Positions 46,112-58,165 are shown, numbered from the stretch's first letter. The stretch: 64,000 nucleotides of DNA from Ovis canadensis (GCF_042477335.2 NC_091255.1:14672501-14736500); one strand, 5' to 3'. The notes: a model not told the origin generated them from the letters alone. Translations and numbers: made by a program.

Positions 46112-47120
46112 AAAATGCAATAGAGACTCCTGGAGCTAAGACAATCAAGAATAAGCCAGTTATTGACTTATGTCAATATTTCATGAAAGTCTGGAGGAGA
46201 ACAACAACAGCATCTTGCTGTAGACTCAGCAATCAGAGTCATGTCACAGTGAGGCCACCACTGTCACCCAACCTGCAAATAGGTTTCCCTCCACCCAGAC
46301 AGGGAGTGAAATGTAAGATGCTTAACAGGTACAATACAGGGGGAGACCATGGGCTTTAAGCAAATACAAGCAGTAACAGCATTCTGAGGAAACACCACCC
46401 TTGCCTCTGGTTTCTCTCTTGGCCTGCAGAACCATACTGCCATCTACACTGAGTTCCCGCAGCCAGGGCCAGATGCTGGGACAATCTATACTATCTACAC
46501 ACCATCTGGTGGAGGAGGACAGAGAGGAGAGGACAGATGGGATTCCACTTGTTTATCAAGTCTAGTACTCTCTCTATGAAATGCTGCTTTGAGAAGGGCT
46601 TCAGAACTTCATCTGGACTCAGCAGGAAAGTCCAGTAATAAGGAAACTAACTTGTCATTAGTGTAAGTAGGGAAAAGAAGGCATAAGCTGAGCATTTGCC
46701 ATTCCTGAGCTATCAAGATTTTGGCAAAGTCTACATGAGAAATCATAAAACATAAATAACAGCAATCTTAGTTTGTAAGTGAGAGGTGAAGGGAGCATAT
46801 TTAAAGATTTTATATTATACACACTAAATACATAAAATTACTATTAAAAATTTCGTGTAATCTATATATACTGAATGCATTTAGAGGACTTCATGAATCA
46901 TATGAGTTTTAAGATATGAACCTGGGGAAAGCAATGGTCATTAGTTAACACATTTTTAACTGGAATTTTTTTATTTTTCAGAAACTAACACCTGTGGCAT
47001 TAATAAGTCTTTTGTCAATAGTGTGTTAAGAAAGATTATACAATCAGTTGAGACTGGTAAGGAGGTGAAATGGAAGATGATATCAGTATTGGGCATAAGT
47101 TCTGGAAGCAAAGAGGGTAT
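46112..47120. other. Intergenic, nothing recognised
   Basis: No gene or clear repeat supported. Confidence 0.3.
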
Positions 47121-47125
47121 CCAGA

Positions 47126-47232
47126 GAGGGTTGCCATTTCCTTCTCCAGAGGATCTTCCTGACCCAGAGATCAAACTCAAGTTTCCTGTGTCTCCTGCAT
47201 TGCAGTTGGATTCTTTACCAGCTGAATCATCA
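47126..47232 (-). mobile_element. Bov-tA SINE, truncated
   Basis: An antisense partial Bov-tA (gggttgccatttccttctcc to gctgaatcatcag), tRNA-derived half only. Confidence 0.75.
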
Positions 47233-47276
47233 GCAGTAAATAAAACAGACAAAATTCCTTGCCCTCCTGGTGTTCA
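47233..47276 (-). repeat. L2 3' remnant (antisense)
   Basis: taaataaaacagacaaaatt and ccttgccctcctggtgttca fit the antisense L2 end. Short. Confidence 0.45.
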
Positions 47277-49200
47277 CTTTGCAATGGATAAAGAAAACAG
47301 AAAAACATCATCATTTGGGAGATATAATATTAAATTATTTGTTCCTAAAAGTCAGTTGCTGAGTTGGTCTCCTATATGTAGCTTAATTCGCTGTCAGACT
47401 TTTAAGCCTAGTACTACAAATATTTAGTTTATTTTGCTGAAAAATTTTAACATAGACCTCCACTGTTATCTTGGATAGAACACATTGTCTTTACCATTAA
47501 AATAATATCTTGTGCTCAAAGTTGAATCTTCTGAGAAGGAAAAGGAAGTAGATACATCTTTTAAAATATTTTCCTCCAAATAACTGAAAAATAGAGCTTG
47601 GGAAATGCTTACATTTATATGGAGGTAAAATTTCCTTCATGATCATTTCCTTCCGTCCCTTTATCTTCTCATCATCAGATTTTTTTTTATGCATGAGAAA
47701 GTAAAATTTGAAAATTAAGATATAAAATAGAATCTTATGAAAGAAATAACCAGGAGCCTTGTATTTTTACTTCAAGGCAAAATGCTGTTTCCCGGTCTCC
47801 TCTTTCTGCTACTTCTGCATGTCAATGTCATATACAAATTCTTTATGGTAGGAAGAGTCATTTTTAGTGGATTCTAGTCCCTTCAGTTATCGACAGAGCA
47901 CCTTATGGTACTCACTGTGGACAGGTTAACAGGTATTATAGCTTTTTCAGTGCTACCTTAGCCCCAGCCTTGCTTTCACTGCTTCTGAGTTCCCACCTGG
48001 TCACAGCTGCTTCTGCTGATGCTCCCCAGGTACAGGGTCAGCTTCTTACCTTTTCCTGATGAAGATGAATAATGTATCACCACTCCCATTCCAGGTTGGT
48101 ATTATATTACCCTTGGCCCCAAATTCATGACCCTAGATGACTGAGGAACTCCTACTTGCTGCTAATTTGCTTTGAGGTGTACTAGCAAGATTGGTTACTC
48201 GGAGGACTTGTGTACATCTGTGTTGCAGTTCACTTCTACCTTTTTCCCCTATGTGCACCCAGGCTGCAATCTAGAGCTGCAGTTCTGATGCCCGCTCCTT
48301 TTCCAAACGAGATTACACCTCTAGTTTACTAGTCAAGATTCTCGCTGTAGTTATCTAATTACTACTCTGGATATTCTTGCTGTGAACAAGACCTTAGAGA
48401 TTGTGTCCACCTGGCTTGTTAGATTGGTCAGTTTCCACCAGTCTAACTCTTGTTCCACTCTCTAGATGCAAATCACTGTGAAAGCCATTTTGAAATTAAA
48501 GATGGAGACAGATACAGCCCTAGCAAAACTGGGCATGACCTGACTTCTAATGCCTCTGGAGTTGTCCCTTGTCTCACATCGGTGTTCATTTCAAGCTAAC
48601 AACTGCTCCATCCCCAGCTGATAATACTGTAGATATCAGTAAAAAGTGTCCAAGTTCCAAATCTCAAGTGGGGATAATCTATAATAGGACTTACCTCATG
48701 ATAGTGACAGATGCTTTTGGTGTCAACATTTATTAGCTGTTAAATATTCTGTAGATCACTTTGTCCCTGATCATAGAAATAGACAGATCTGGATTTTATA
48801 TTTATCCCAGCTTCCTGAAGAAGGTCAAGGCATTGAAAACAGGAGTGGCTTCTCTGGGGCTAATTCAAGACCCCATTAGTCTTCCTCTGGGAACTTCCTG
48901 GGAACCACAACTCTAGATTCTTTGGTGCATCCATAATATGGGATAGATTTCATATAATCACCAGTCCTTTTAATGTTTCCAGTTTTTTTCTTTCATCCCT
49001 GTTCTAATGGTTCCTTGAAAAAAAAAAAAAAACTTTGGTGCACAAATTTGTGAATGGGAAGAAGGAATCTGGGAGAAAAGTGAAAGTGAAGTTCAGAAGC
49101 TTGTTTAGAGAACCAGATGTCTCTTAACTTAGCAAAGTGGGCTACATTGCCAGCAAGTGCATAGATAAAGTCCGTCTTCTACCCTATCTCTTCTTTGGTT
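47277..49200. other. Upstream flank of PCTP-like copy B
   Basis: No gene or clearly recognised repeat in about 1.9 kb. There is no CpG-rich stretch near the following exon 1. Confidence 0.35.
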
Positions 49201-49204
49201 CCTG

Positions 49205-49209
49205 CCAAT
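49205..49209 (+). promoter_or_regulatory. Possible CCAAT box upstream of copy B exon 1
   Basis: CCAAT lies 93 bp before the candidate start codon. No TATA box or CpG island accompanies it. A splice-acceptor-like cctcccttgcag ends at 49276, so the start could instead sit in a second exon behind an unseen 5' UTR exon. Confidence 0.2.
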
Positions 49210-49301
49210 CATGCTTGGCCACGCTGCTGCCCTGATCCTTAACACATACTAAGGCTGTGTGTGGCCTCCCTTGCAGGCAGAAAAATTGTGGCTATGGAAG
49301 A

Positions 49302-49433
49302 ATGGCCTCTGCCAGGAGTTTTTCTGAGAAGCAATTCCAGGAGGCTTGTGCAGAACTTCAGAATCCCAGGCTATCAGGCTGGAATTGGCAGGTGGAATCC
49401 AGGGGCTTTACCGTCTACCGGAAGCTAAACAGG
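49302..49433 (+). CDS. PCTP-like: PCTP-like copy B, exon 1
   Basis: An ATG begins 44 codons: MASARSFSEKQFQEACAELQ, then NPRLSGWNWQVESRGFTVYR, then KLNR. This is the N-terminal helix and first strand of the PCTP START domain; the FSEEQFxEACAELQxPxLxG pattern of the family is plain. The exon ends in phase 0 at a gtaggc donor (49434), compatible with a phase-0 exon 2 like that at 8532. Two residues are missing relative to human PCTP at the WQLLVE position. No matching exon 2 follows in the remaining 14.6 kb. It lies downstream of exons 2-6 of copy A, so it belongs to a second gene copy. Confidence 0.85.
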
Positions 49434-49796
49434 GTAGGCGTTGGCCTACTGCAGGCCGCTAGGGTGGCAGCACACAGGGGATACTGGAAAGCTGCAGCCT
49501 GTCTGGGCCCTAGACACCTTCTGGAGCCAGGAGGGACAAGCACTTGGGTGGTGCCTCCAGCTGGCTTTGCCACTTTTGGGTCGTAGTGGGTGGAGAGGAC
49601 AATTGAATTTATTCTCATATCTGAGGCCTGCCTGACAAGGGCAAGTGGTTTGTAAGAGAGGTTAATGGTAAACTTAACATGTGTGGGTGCCTGATTCTCA
49701 GCCCCATGCACTTGCCTGCAAAAGATATGGAACCACTCTGTTTGGCTGATGCCTGTGGTGTTTGCATGGCATAGCATATCTTAGGTTTAAATACAG
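49434..49796. other. Start of intron 1, copy B
   Basis: The open reading continues past the donor to 49586, but the extension has no PCTP similarity and is treated as intronic. Confidence 0.5.
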
Positions 49797-49809
49797 GTAG
49801 AGAAGAGAC

Positions 49810-49942
49810 TTGGAGAAGGAAATGGCAGCCCACTCCAGTGTTCTTGCTTGGAGAATCCCAGGGATGGGGGAGCCTGGTGGTCTTCCGTCTATGGGGTTGC
49901 ACAGAGTTGGACATGACTGAAGCAACTTAGCAGCAGCAGCAG
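49810..49942 (+). mobile_element. Bov-A monomer SINE
   Basis: A sense Bov-A unit (ggagaaggaaatggcagccc to gacatgactgaagcaactta) followed by AGC repeats. Target-site duplication agagaagagact lies near 49799-49810 and 49942-49953. Confidence 0.85.
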
Positions 49943-50144
49943 AGAAGAGACTGAACTTTTCAGAGAATGGGTGTGCAGGGCAATGTGCATGAAGAAATCC
50001 AATGACTTTCTAACTAGCTTTTTGGCCTTCCCCCACTCTATCCCTTCCATCCTACATTGTAGAGCTCAGTCAAGCACCTGAGAGAGAGGCTGTGATCAAT
50101 CGATCCCCTGCCTGTGGCACTGTTGATTATAGAATTATTGATAC

Positions 50145-50360
50145 TAGTAGTGACTATAACAGCTAATGTATTGTATGCTTTCTTAGGTTCCAGGCATTGT
50201 TCAAATGCTTTGCAGACATTGACTTATTCAATCCTCAAATCAATCCCAATATAAAGTACTAGGATTGTCACCTTTCTACTTATATGGAAATGAATATGTG
50301 AAACAGTTAAATTGATTTCTCAAGACTGACTTGGCTGTCTAACTCCAGACTTGTGCCATA
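50145..50360 (-). repeat. MIR SINE (antisense)
   Basis: Antisense MIR order: 'ataacagctaatgtattgta', 'ggttccaggcattgttcaaa', 'gacttattcaatcctcaaat', 'aactccagacttgtgcc'. Confidence 0.7.
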
Positions 50361-51475
50361 AAGGTGCTCTTTCATTGACTCTGAAACAGGGCAATTGCTG
50401 TCAGGTGGGCTATGCATGTGGAACTAGGTGCTATATCTCCCATGACTAACCCATCTCCCTCTGCCCTCTAGTCAACACTGACCATTCCCCCCACCTCCCC
50501 CAGAAGGGTTTTTGCTCCTTTATTTTTGTGGCTTTCATCCCCTGAACTGAGACAGAGTGTCTGGCTTTGTACTGTGTATTGTTTCCATTGTGTATTGATA
50601 TGTAGCAAGGCCCACCTCTCTCTTGGGGGGAGGATGGGTATTCAGAATGGTTCCTATCCCTATCAACTATAATATAAGTCTTATTTCCACCTGTCCTGGG
50701 CATGAGAGCAGTCGTGGTACATTGATGCAAGCTACAGGTCTTTCCAGAGAACTTCCAGATGTTGGAGGCCATATGGTCCTATAAGTGTGCCCTTGAGCTT
50801 TAGCAGCTAGGTTGGAGGGCCACTGTACCATGCCACCTTGATTTCCGTTTGTGTTAAATATCAACAGGCCCTGTTGTATCAGGTGCAAGCCCTTTCCTAC
50901 AACCTTAGTCCACATCTAGTATTATATGCTACCTGACCCATTTGCTAGAGCCTCATTTTCTTTCCAAGTAAAGTCTATCCTTCACTTTCCTCCTGGAAGA
51001 GAATTCCCTCTAATCTCCAGTTAGTAAGTCTTGCCTTCCAAATACCACTCCAAACCAAAAGTGAATTCAGCTTGTCCCATACTGTCTCTAGGCCTGCACT
51101 TATCTCCTCTAAAGGCCTTTGCCCTTTTCTGTCTTCTAGATCTGTGTGGTTTCACCTACCATGTATGTTGTTAACATTATGTCATTTTTCCACAGCCATG
51201 CACTTCCCTGCTTGCAGCCATTTTACCTATGCATGTAGGTATGTCTTTTGGTCTCCAGGTCCTTGATTGGAGATCAAACAGAAGAGCCTTGCCCCCTCTG
51301 GCAATCTTTACCTTGATTAACATACCAGACTATTATCTATAAAATTCCAAATCAGGTTTTTGCAATCTTTGCCTTCTTTATAAATTCCTCCAATAGCGTA
51401 CTCAGAGTAGACTTGTTTAAAGTTTACTAATATTGGGGGACAAGCAGAGGGTCTCAATGATCCACCCAACTTAAA
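50361..51475. other. Intron 1 of copy B, nothing recognised
   Basis: No gene seen. Open frames at 50446-50772 and 50667-50915 (minus) show no family I recognise. Confidence 0.3.
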
Positions 51476-53298
51476 AAAAAATTATTTATTTTTTATTGAC
51501 AGATAATTGCTTTGCAGAATTTTGTTGTTTTTTGTCAAACATGAATCAAACCTCAACATGAATCAGCCATAGGTATACATATATATTCCCTCCCTTATGA
51601 AACTCTCTCCCATCTCCCTCACTGTCCCATCCCTCTGGGTTGATACAGAGCCCCTGTTTGTTTCCTGAGCCTTACAGCAAATTCCCATTGGCTATCTACT
51701 TTGTATATGACAATGAAAGTTTCCATGTTACTCTTTGCATACATCTCGCCCCCTCCTCCCCTCTCCCCAGGTCTGTAAGTCTATTCTCTATATCTGTTTC
51801 TCCACTGTTACCCTGTAAATAAATTATTTGGTACTGTTATTCTAGATTCCGTAAATATGCATTAGAATATGGTATTTATCTATCTCTTTCTGACTCACTT
51901 CACTCTGTATAAGAGGTTCTAGGCTCATCCATCTCATTAGAACTGATTCAAATGTGTTCCTTTTCATGGCTGAGTAGGATTCCGTTGTGTATATGTACCA
52001 CACCTCCTTTGTCTATTCATCTGTTGATGGGCATCTAGATTGCTACCATGTTCTAGCTACTGTAAATAGTGCTGCAATGAACAATGGGATACATGTGTCT
52101 CTTTCAATTTTGGTTTCCTCAGGGTGTATGCCTAGGGGTGGGATTGCTGAGTCATGTGGTACTTTGATTCCTAGTTTCTTAAGGAATCTCCATCCTGTCT
52201 GCAATAGTGGCTGTATCAATGTACATTCCTACCAACAGTGCAAAAGCATTCCCTTTTCTCCACAACCTCTGCAGCGTTTGTTGTTTGTACTTTTTAATGA
52301 TGGCCATTCTGACCGGTGTGAGTGATATCTCATTGTAGTTTTTATTTGCATTTCTTTAATAATGAGTGATGCTGAGCACCTTTTCATGTGTTTGTTATCC
52401 ATCTGTATGTCTTTGGAGAAATGTCTATTTAGGTCTTTTTCCCACTTTTTGATTGGGTTGTTTGTTTTTCTGGTATTGAGTTGTATGAGCTGCTTGTATA
52501 TTTTAAAAATTAATCCTTTGTCAGTTGTTTCATTTGCTATCATTTTCTCCCATCCTGAGGGTTGTCTTTTCATCTTGCTTATAGTTTCCTTTCCTGTGTA
52601 AAAGAGTTTAAGCTTAATCAGGTTCCACTTGTTTTCGTTTTTCTTATTTATATTAGGAGGTGAGTCATAGAGGATCTTGCTTTGATTGAGTGTCCTGCCT
52701 ATATTTCCCTCTAAGAGTTTTATAGTTTCTGGTCTTACATTTAGATCTTTAATCTGTTTTGAGTTTATCTTTATTATGGTGTTAGGAAGTGCTCTGATTT
52801 CATTCTTTTACATGTAGCTGTCCAGTTTTCCCAGCACCATTTATTGAAGAGGTTATCTTTGCCCCATTGTATATTCTTGCCTCTTTTGCCAAAAACAAGG
52901 TACCCATAGGCACATGGGTTTATTTCCGGGCTTTCTATCTTGTTCCATTGGTCTATATTTCTGTTTTTGTGCCAGTACCATACTGTCTTGATGACTGTAG
53001 ATTTGCAGAATAATCTGAAGTCAGGACAGTTGATTCCTCCAGCTCCATTCTTCTTTCTCAAGACTTCCTTGACTATTCAGGGTCTTTTGTGTTTCCATAT
53101 GAACTGTGAAATTTTTTTGTTCTAGTTCTGTGAAAAATGCCATTGGTCATTTGATAGAGATCATATTAAAAACACAACAACCTAAATCCTATGGGATGCA
53201 GAAAAAGCAGTCCTAAGAGGGAAGTTTATAGCAATATAACCCTACTTTAATAAATAAGAAAAAAAATGAATAGACAACCTAAATTTACACCTAAAACA

Positions 53299-53350
53299 AC
53301 TGGAAGAAGAAAAAGAAGAAGAAGAAGAAGAACAACAACAACAACAACAA
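53299..53350. repeat. GAA then CAA trinucleotide repeats inside L1
   Basis: A run of GAA units passes directly into CAA units within the inverted L1 piece, where the intact L1 has only aactagaaaaggaagagttg-like sequence. It is a local expansion. Confidence 0.85.
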
Positions 53351-54687
53351 AACCCAAAATAAGTAGAAGGAAAGAAATCATAGGGATCTGTGCAGAAATA
53401 AATGAAAAAGAAATGAGAGAAACAATAGTAAAGATTAATAAAAGTAAAAGCTGGTTCTTTGGGAAGATAAACAAAATTGACAAAACTTTAGCCAGACTCA
53501 TCAAGAAAAAGAGAGAAGAATCAAATCAACAAAATTAGAAATGAAAAGGAGAGATGACAACAGACAATGCAAAAATACAAAGGATTATAAGAGACTATTA
53601 TGAATAACTATGTGGCAATAAAACAGATAACCTGGAAGCGATGGACAGATTCTTAGAAAAGTTCAATCTTCCAAGACCAAACCAGGACGAAATAGAAATT
53701 ATGAACAACCCAATTACAAGCACTGAAATTGAAGCTGTGATCAAAAATCTCCCAAAAACAAAAGCCCAGGACCAGGTGGCTTCACAGGAGAATTCTATCA
53801 AACATTTAGAGAGGGACTAATGCCTGTCCTTCTAAAACTCTTTCAAAAAATTGCAGAGGAAGGAACACTTCCAAACTCATTCTATGAGATCACCATCACC
53901 CTGCTACCAAAACCAGACAAAGACAACACAAAAAAGAAAACTACAGGCCAATATCACTAATGAACATAGATGCAAAAATCCTCTACAAAATTTTAGCAAA
54001 GAGAATTCAGCAACACATCAAAAATTTCATACACCATGATCAAATTGTGTTTACTCCAGGAATGCAAGGATTCTTCAATATATGCAAATTAATCAATGTG
54101 ATACACCATGTTAACAAATTGAAAGATATAAACCATATGATCATCTCAATAGATGCAGAAAAACCCTTTGACAAAATTCAGCACCCATTTATGAGTAAAA
54201 CTTCAAAATATGGGCATAGAAGGAACCTACTTCAACATAGTAAAGGCCATACATGTTAAGCCTACAGCAAACATTATTCTCAATGATGAAAAACTGAACG
54301 CATTCCCTCTAAGATCAGGAACAGGACAAGTGTCTCCACTGTTGCCACTATTATTCAGCATACATCTGAAAGTTCTAGCTAAAACAAGTAGAGAAGAAAA
54401 AGAAATAAAAGGAATCTAGACTGGAAAAGAAGAAGTAAAGCTCTCAATGTTTGCAGATGACATGATACTGCATGTAGAAAACCCTAAAGATAGTATCAGA
54501 AAATTACTAGAGCTATTCAGTGAATTTAGCAAAATTGCAAGATACAAAATCAATACACAGAAATCACTTGCATTTCTATATACTAACAATGAAAAATCAG
54601 AAATAGAAATAATGGAATCAGTTCCATTCACCATTGCAACAAAAAGAATTAAATATCTAGAAATAAACTTACCTAAAGAGACAAAAA

Positions 54688-55406
54688 GTGGAGAGTGAAA
54701 AAGTTGGCCCAAAGCTCAACATTCAAAAAATGAAGATCATGGCATCCGGTCCCATCACTTCATGGGAAATAGATGGGGAAACAGTGGAAACAGTGTCAGA
54801 CTTTATTTTGGGGGCCTCCAAAATCACTGCAGATGGTGATTGCAGCCATGACATTAAAAGACACTTACTCCTTGGAAGAAAAGTTATGACCAACCTAGAT
54901 AGCATATTCAAAAGCAGAGACATTACTTTGCCGACTAAGGTCCATCTAGTCAAGGCTATGGTTTTTCCAGTAGTCATGTATGGATGTGAGAGTTGGACTG
55001 TGAAGAAGGCCGAGTGCCAAAGAATTGATGCTTTTGAACTGTGGTGTTGGAGGAGACTCTTGAGAGTCCCTTGGACTGCAAGGAGATCCAACCAGTCCAT
55101 TCTGAAGGAGATCAACCCTGTGATTTCTTTGGAAGGAATGATGCTAAAGCTGAAACTCCAGTACTTTGGCCACCTCATGCGAAGAGTTGACTCATTGGAA
55201 AAGACTCTGATGCTGGGAGGGATTGGGGGCAGGAGAAGAAGGGGGCGACAGAGAATGAGATGGCTGGATGGCATCACTGACTTGATGGATGTGAGTCTGA
55301 GTGAATGCTGGGAGTTGGTGATGGACAGGGAGGCCTGGCATGCTGCAGTTCATGGGGTCACAAAGAGTCGGACACGACTGAGCTACTGAACTGAACTGAA
55401 ATGAAG
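54688..55406 (+). mobile_element. BovB 3' fragment nested in the L1
   Basis: A sense BovB of about 719 bp whose ORF2 C-terminal frame is open for 233 codons (54688-55389), from [20 protein letters not shown] to the TRLSY end. It finishes with GAACTGAACTGAA. Target-site duplication gagacaaaa lies at 54678-54686 and 55407-55415. The open frame suggests it is among the younger BovB copies here. It lacks the reverse-transcriptase core, so it is not mobile by itself. Confidence 0.92.
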
Positions 55407-55538
55407 GAGACAAAAGAACTACACACAGAAAATGATAAGACACTGATGAAAGAAATCAAAGATGACATAAAGAGATGGAGAGATATTCCACTTTCCTGGG
55501 TAGGAAGAATCAATATTGTGAAAACGACTATACCACCT

Positions 55539-56445
55539 GACGTTTGAAAGTCTACATTAGCATCTTTACTTCCAACCATCAATAACCACATCAATCATCT
55601 TATTTCTTAATAATCATCAAAAGATTTCCTGCTGTAATGAGTCCCTTGATTTTACTGTCTCTCCCCATTTTTGTTAATGTAAGACCTATAAGGGGAGGCT
55701 GAGACAGGTAATCCAAGAAGGCTTGTTGGATTGCTGGAGTTTGCTGCAGTAGGCTACCCTTGTCATCAAAGTTCTTGCCAAATGTTTGCTGAGTAAGGCG
55801 GATAGTCAATGGATGAATGTCCTGATCATGATAAAGGCAGTTCATCATGGCTTACATACAAATCATATCATCTGCTTCATCAGGGGTTTATTATTTGGAA
55901 TTTGTAGGTTGAGAAGAATCAGAGAGTCTCCCTTCTCAGACTTTTCAGTGGCCTTTATCCAGTAGAACTAAGCTGGGTATTCCCTAGGGAATAATCTGCT
56001 ATGAGTTGGGATCATGTATAGCTATGTACAATTAGCTAAGAAGCCACAAGGAGATGTGACCATGAGCTAAATGATGCTGTAAGAAAGCTACTTTTACATG
56101 AATTAAAGAGACTAAAATAAGTGTAGAGGCATTTGAAAGGGTTTGCAATGTAACAAAAATATATATATTTTAAAGTAAAACCGATTGTGGTTTAAGTAGA
56201 TACAAATAATACAGAACCTTATTCTTGGACAAATAGCTGCTTTGATACACAATATTTTGATAATATTTTAAATTTCTCTTTCTATTGAATCAGAGAATTT
56301 TAGACTTAGAAAATCTTAGAAACCATTCTGTCCAATACCATCACATTTTCTTTTCACTTTTCTTTTACTTTCTTTTCTTTTTTCAGCTTCCCTGTTCTCA
56401 CCTTTCCTTTTTTTTTCCTCTCCATGTTGTAATGGTAATAACTTG
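55539..56445. other. Intron 1 of copy B, nothing recognised
   Basis: No gene supported. An 82-codon minus-strand frame at 55600-55848 (DQDIHPLTIRLTQQTFGKNF) is discussed as a possible degraded retroelement frame. Confidence 0.3.
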
Positions 56446-56449
56446 CCAT

Positions 56450-56640
56450 TATCAATGGTAATAACTTTACATGGTGTTTTAATATACAAAATGCTATTGC
56501 ATATGTTTTCACTTATCCCTCTTAATAATTCTAGAAGATAGACAGATATAGGCTTCTTTTCCTACTTTACAGATGGTATTAGACCCAGGGTTGTTAAGTG
56601 AGCCATTTAAGACCTCATAACTAGTAACCAGATATGAACC
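56450..56640 (-). repeat. MIR SINE (antisense)
   Basis: Antisense MIR order: 'atggtgttttaatatacaaa', 'tcacttatccctcttaataa', 'ctactttacagatggtatta', 'gacctcataactagtaacca'. Confidence 0.65.
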
Positions 56641-56848
56641 AGTCTACTTTGATAAACTCAGTACCGAAATATAAAGCTTTCTTCAATTCGGAAGTATCTT
56701 CTCTTTCCCCAAACTAAGCAAAACTAATGCGAAGCTGCTACATGCTATTCCAAGTGGTACTGGGGGAAGAACAAGGGTTAGAGTCACATAGTCATTTCTG
56801 CTGCACCACACTTTCACTCTCTCATGAATTTATTCAGGATGTGGTGGT

Positions 56849-56958
56849 GTTTTAGTTGCTAAGTCGTGTCTGACTCTTGAGACCCCATGGACTGTAGCCT
56901 GCCAGGATTCTCTGTCCATGGGATTTTCCAGGCAAGAATACTGGAGTGGGTTGCCATT
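56849..56958 (-). mobile_element. Bov-A monomer SINE (antisense)
   Basis: Antisense Bov-A unit (gttgctaagtcgtgtctgac to ggagtgggttgccattta). Imperfect target-site duplication attta(t/c)tcagga near 56827-56838 and 56955-56966. Confidence 0.85.
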
Positions 56959-56969
56959 TACTCAGGAGA

Positions 56970-57430
56970 TACTCATCAAATGCCTCCTATGTAGTCTGCC
57001 TTGGCAGGCACTGCCTGAGAGCAGGAAGTCAGAGCTGCTGTTTCAATGAATGAACAATAAAGCATATTTGATGATGAGAATAAACTCATAGCAATGAAAG
57101 ACTCAATTTCTAGATAGGTTGATAAGAAGTCTGGGGTCCTTGAGGAGGAGAGAGGGTCGGGGGCTCTCGAAGAGGGGATAGGGGTCTGGAATTCAAAGGA
57201 AGAGAAAAGGGCAAACTTTTTCTTTCTTCTTCTACATTCCTTAGTCTTAGTCACATAAAACATATTTCTTTAAGCCCAGAGGTGATGATACACAGCAAAA
57301 CAACTCAGCTTAGCTCTGTACTAAAGATTATATAACAACAATGTATAGTGTTTAGGACAGTTCCCCTTCGTGAAAACCTTGTGACTAATTCTGTTATCTT
57401 AAAATTTATATTATGGGAGTGAGTTTGGTA
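56970..57430. other. Intron 1 of copy B, nothing recognised
   Basis: No gene or repeat supported. Confidence 0.3.
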
Positions 57431-57431
57431 G

Positions 57432-57496
57432 TTCAGTTCAGTTTAGTCACTCAGTCATATTTGACTCTTTGTGACCCCATGGATTGCAGCACACCC
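57432..57496 (-). mobile_element. BovB 3'-tip remnant
   Basis: About 65 bp of antisense BovB end (agttcagttcagtttagtca to ccatggattgcagcac). Confidence 0.8.
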
Positions 57497-57649
57497 CTAT
57501 TATTTGAAAAAGTTATGGTTGAAATGATACATTATAAGGTGCCCTGGCTATGGCTGTGTCTAGTCCAGCTGCTTATTAATTAACTAATAATATGTTGGGA
57601 GAGGTCGGTGACTCTTTGAAGGCAGGATAACACACTTTGATCTCTGTCA

Positions 57650-58165
57650 TCACATCACTGGCTTCAAGTCCAGGTTCTGTTGCAACTAATGAACTTCAAG
57701 TCAGGTTCCTTAGTTGTGTGACATTGGGTGAGTTTCATAATATAATTAAAAGCCTTACAGATTTATTAAGTCCTATAAATTCTTTTTCATTTAAAGTGTA
57801 CAATTCAACGATTTTTAGTAAATTTATGGGGTTATGCAACATTCACAAGAGTTTAAGTTTGGAACATTTGTGTAATCTCCAAAGAAATGTCTTGCTCATT
57901 TGCAGTCCCTTGCTGTTCCCATTTCCAATTCCAGACAAACACCAAGCTACTTCTTATCTCTACAGAATTAACTTTTCTGGGAATTTCTCAGAACTTCTTT
58001 AAACCTCTTTTTTGTTGTCTGTAATTAAGTTTACTAATGGTCTATACCTCATGTTTTCATTGTGTACATTAAGTGGAGTGAACCCTGTCAGGCACTTAAC
58101 CCAGGGTAAGGTATTCAGTAAGGATGCAGTAAACATTAACTATCAGTGTTATTTTATCTATTTCT
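57650..58165 (+). repeat. Possible MIR split by an old L1-type fragment
   Basis: 57655-57745 and 58080-58160 resemble the two ends of a MIR (gttgtgtgacattgggtgag; gtcaggcacttaacccaggg). The middle (taaagtgtacaattcaacga and following) resembles an old L1M-type 3' segment. All parts are weak. Confidence 0.35.

Larger units (their letters stand above)
51481..55538 (-). mobile_element. Older L1 with 5' inversion (twin-primed), split by BovB
   Basis: 51481-53166 is antisense L1 from mid-ORF2 to the 3' UTR. 53167-54687 plus 55407-55538 is sense L1 ORF2. By alignment to the intact L1, the sense piece covers the equivalent of about 42797-44423 and the antisense piece begins at about 44432. The two are thus contiguous in L1 but head-to-head in the genome, which is the classic 5' inversion of twin-primed insertion. 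Frames are broken (for example at 54419). The inverted part contains [12 protein letters not shown] near 54447-54485. It lies in intron 1 of PCTP-like copy B. Confidence 0.85.

Noticed and set aside
8532-49433. A single rearranged PCTP gene with exon 1 moved downstream
   Set aside because: The duplicated blocks at both window ends make two tandem copies the simpler explanation; this remains to be verified outside the window.
49434-49586. Continuation of the copy B exon 1 frame past the donor
   Set aside because: PCTP similarity stops exactly at the gtaggc donor; the rest has no START-domain resemblance.
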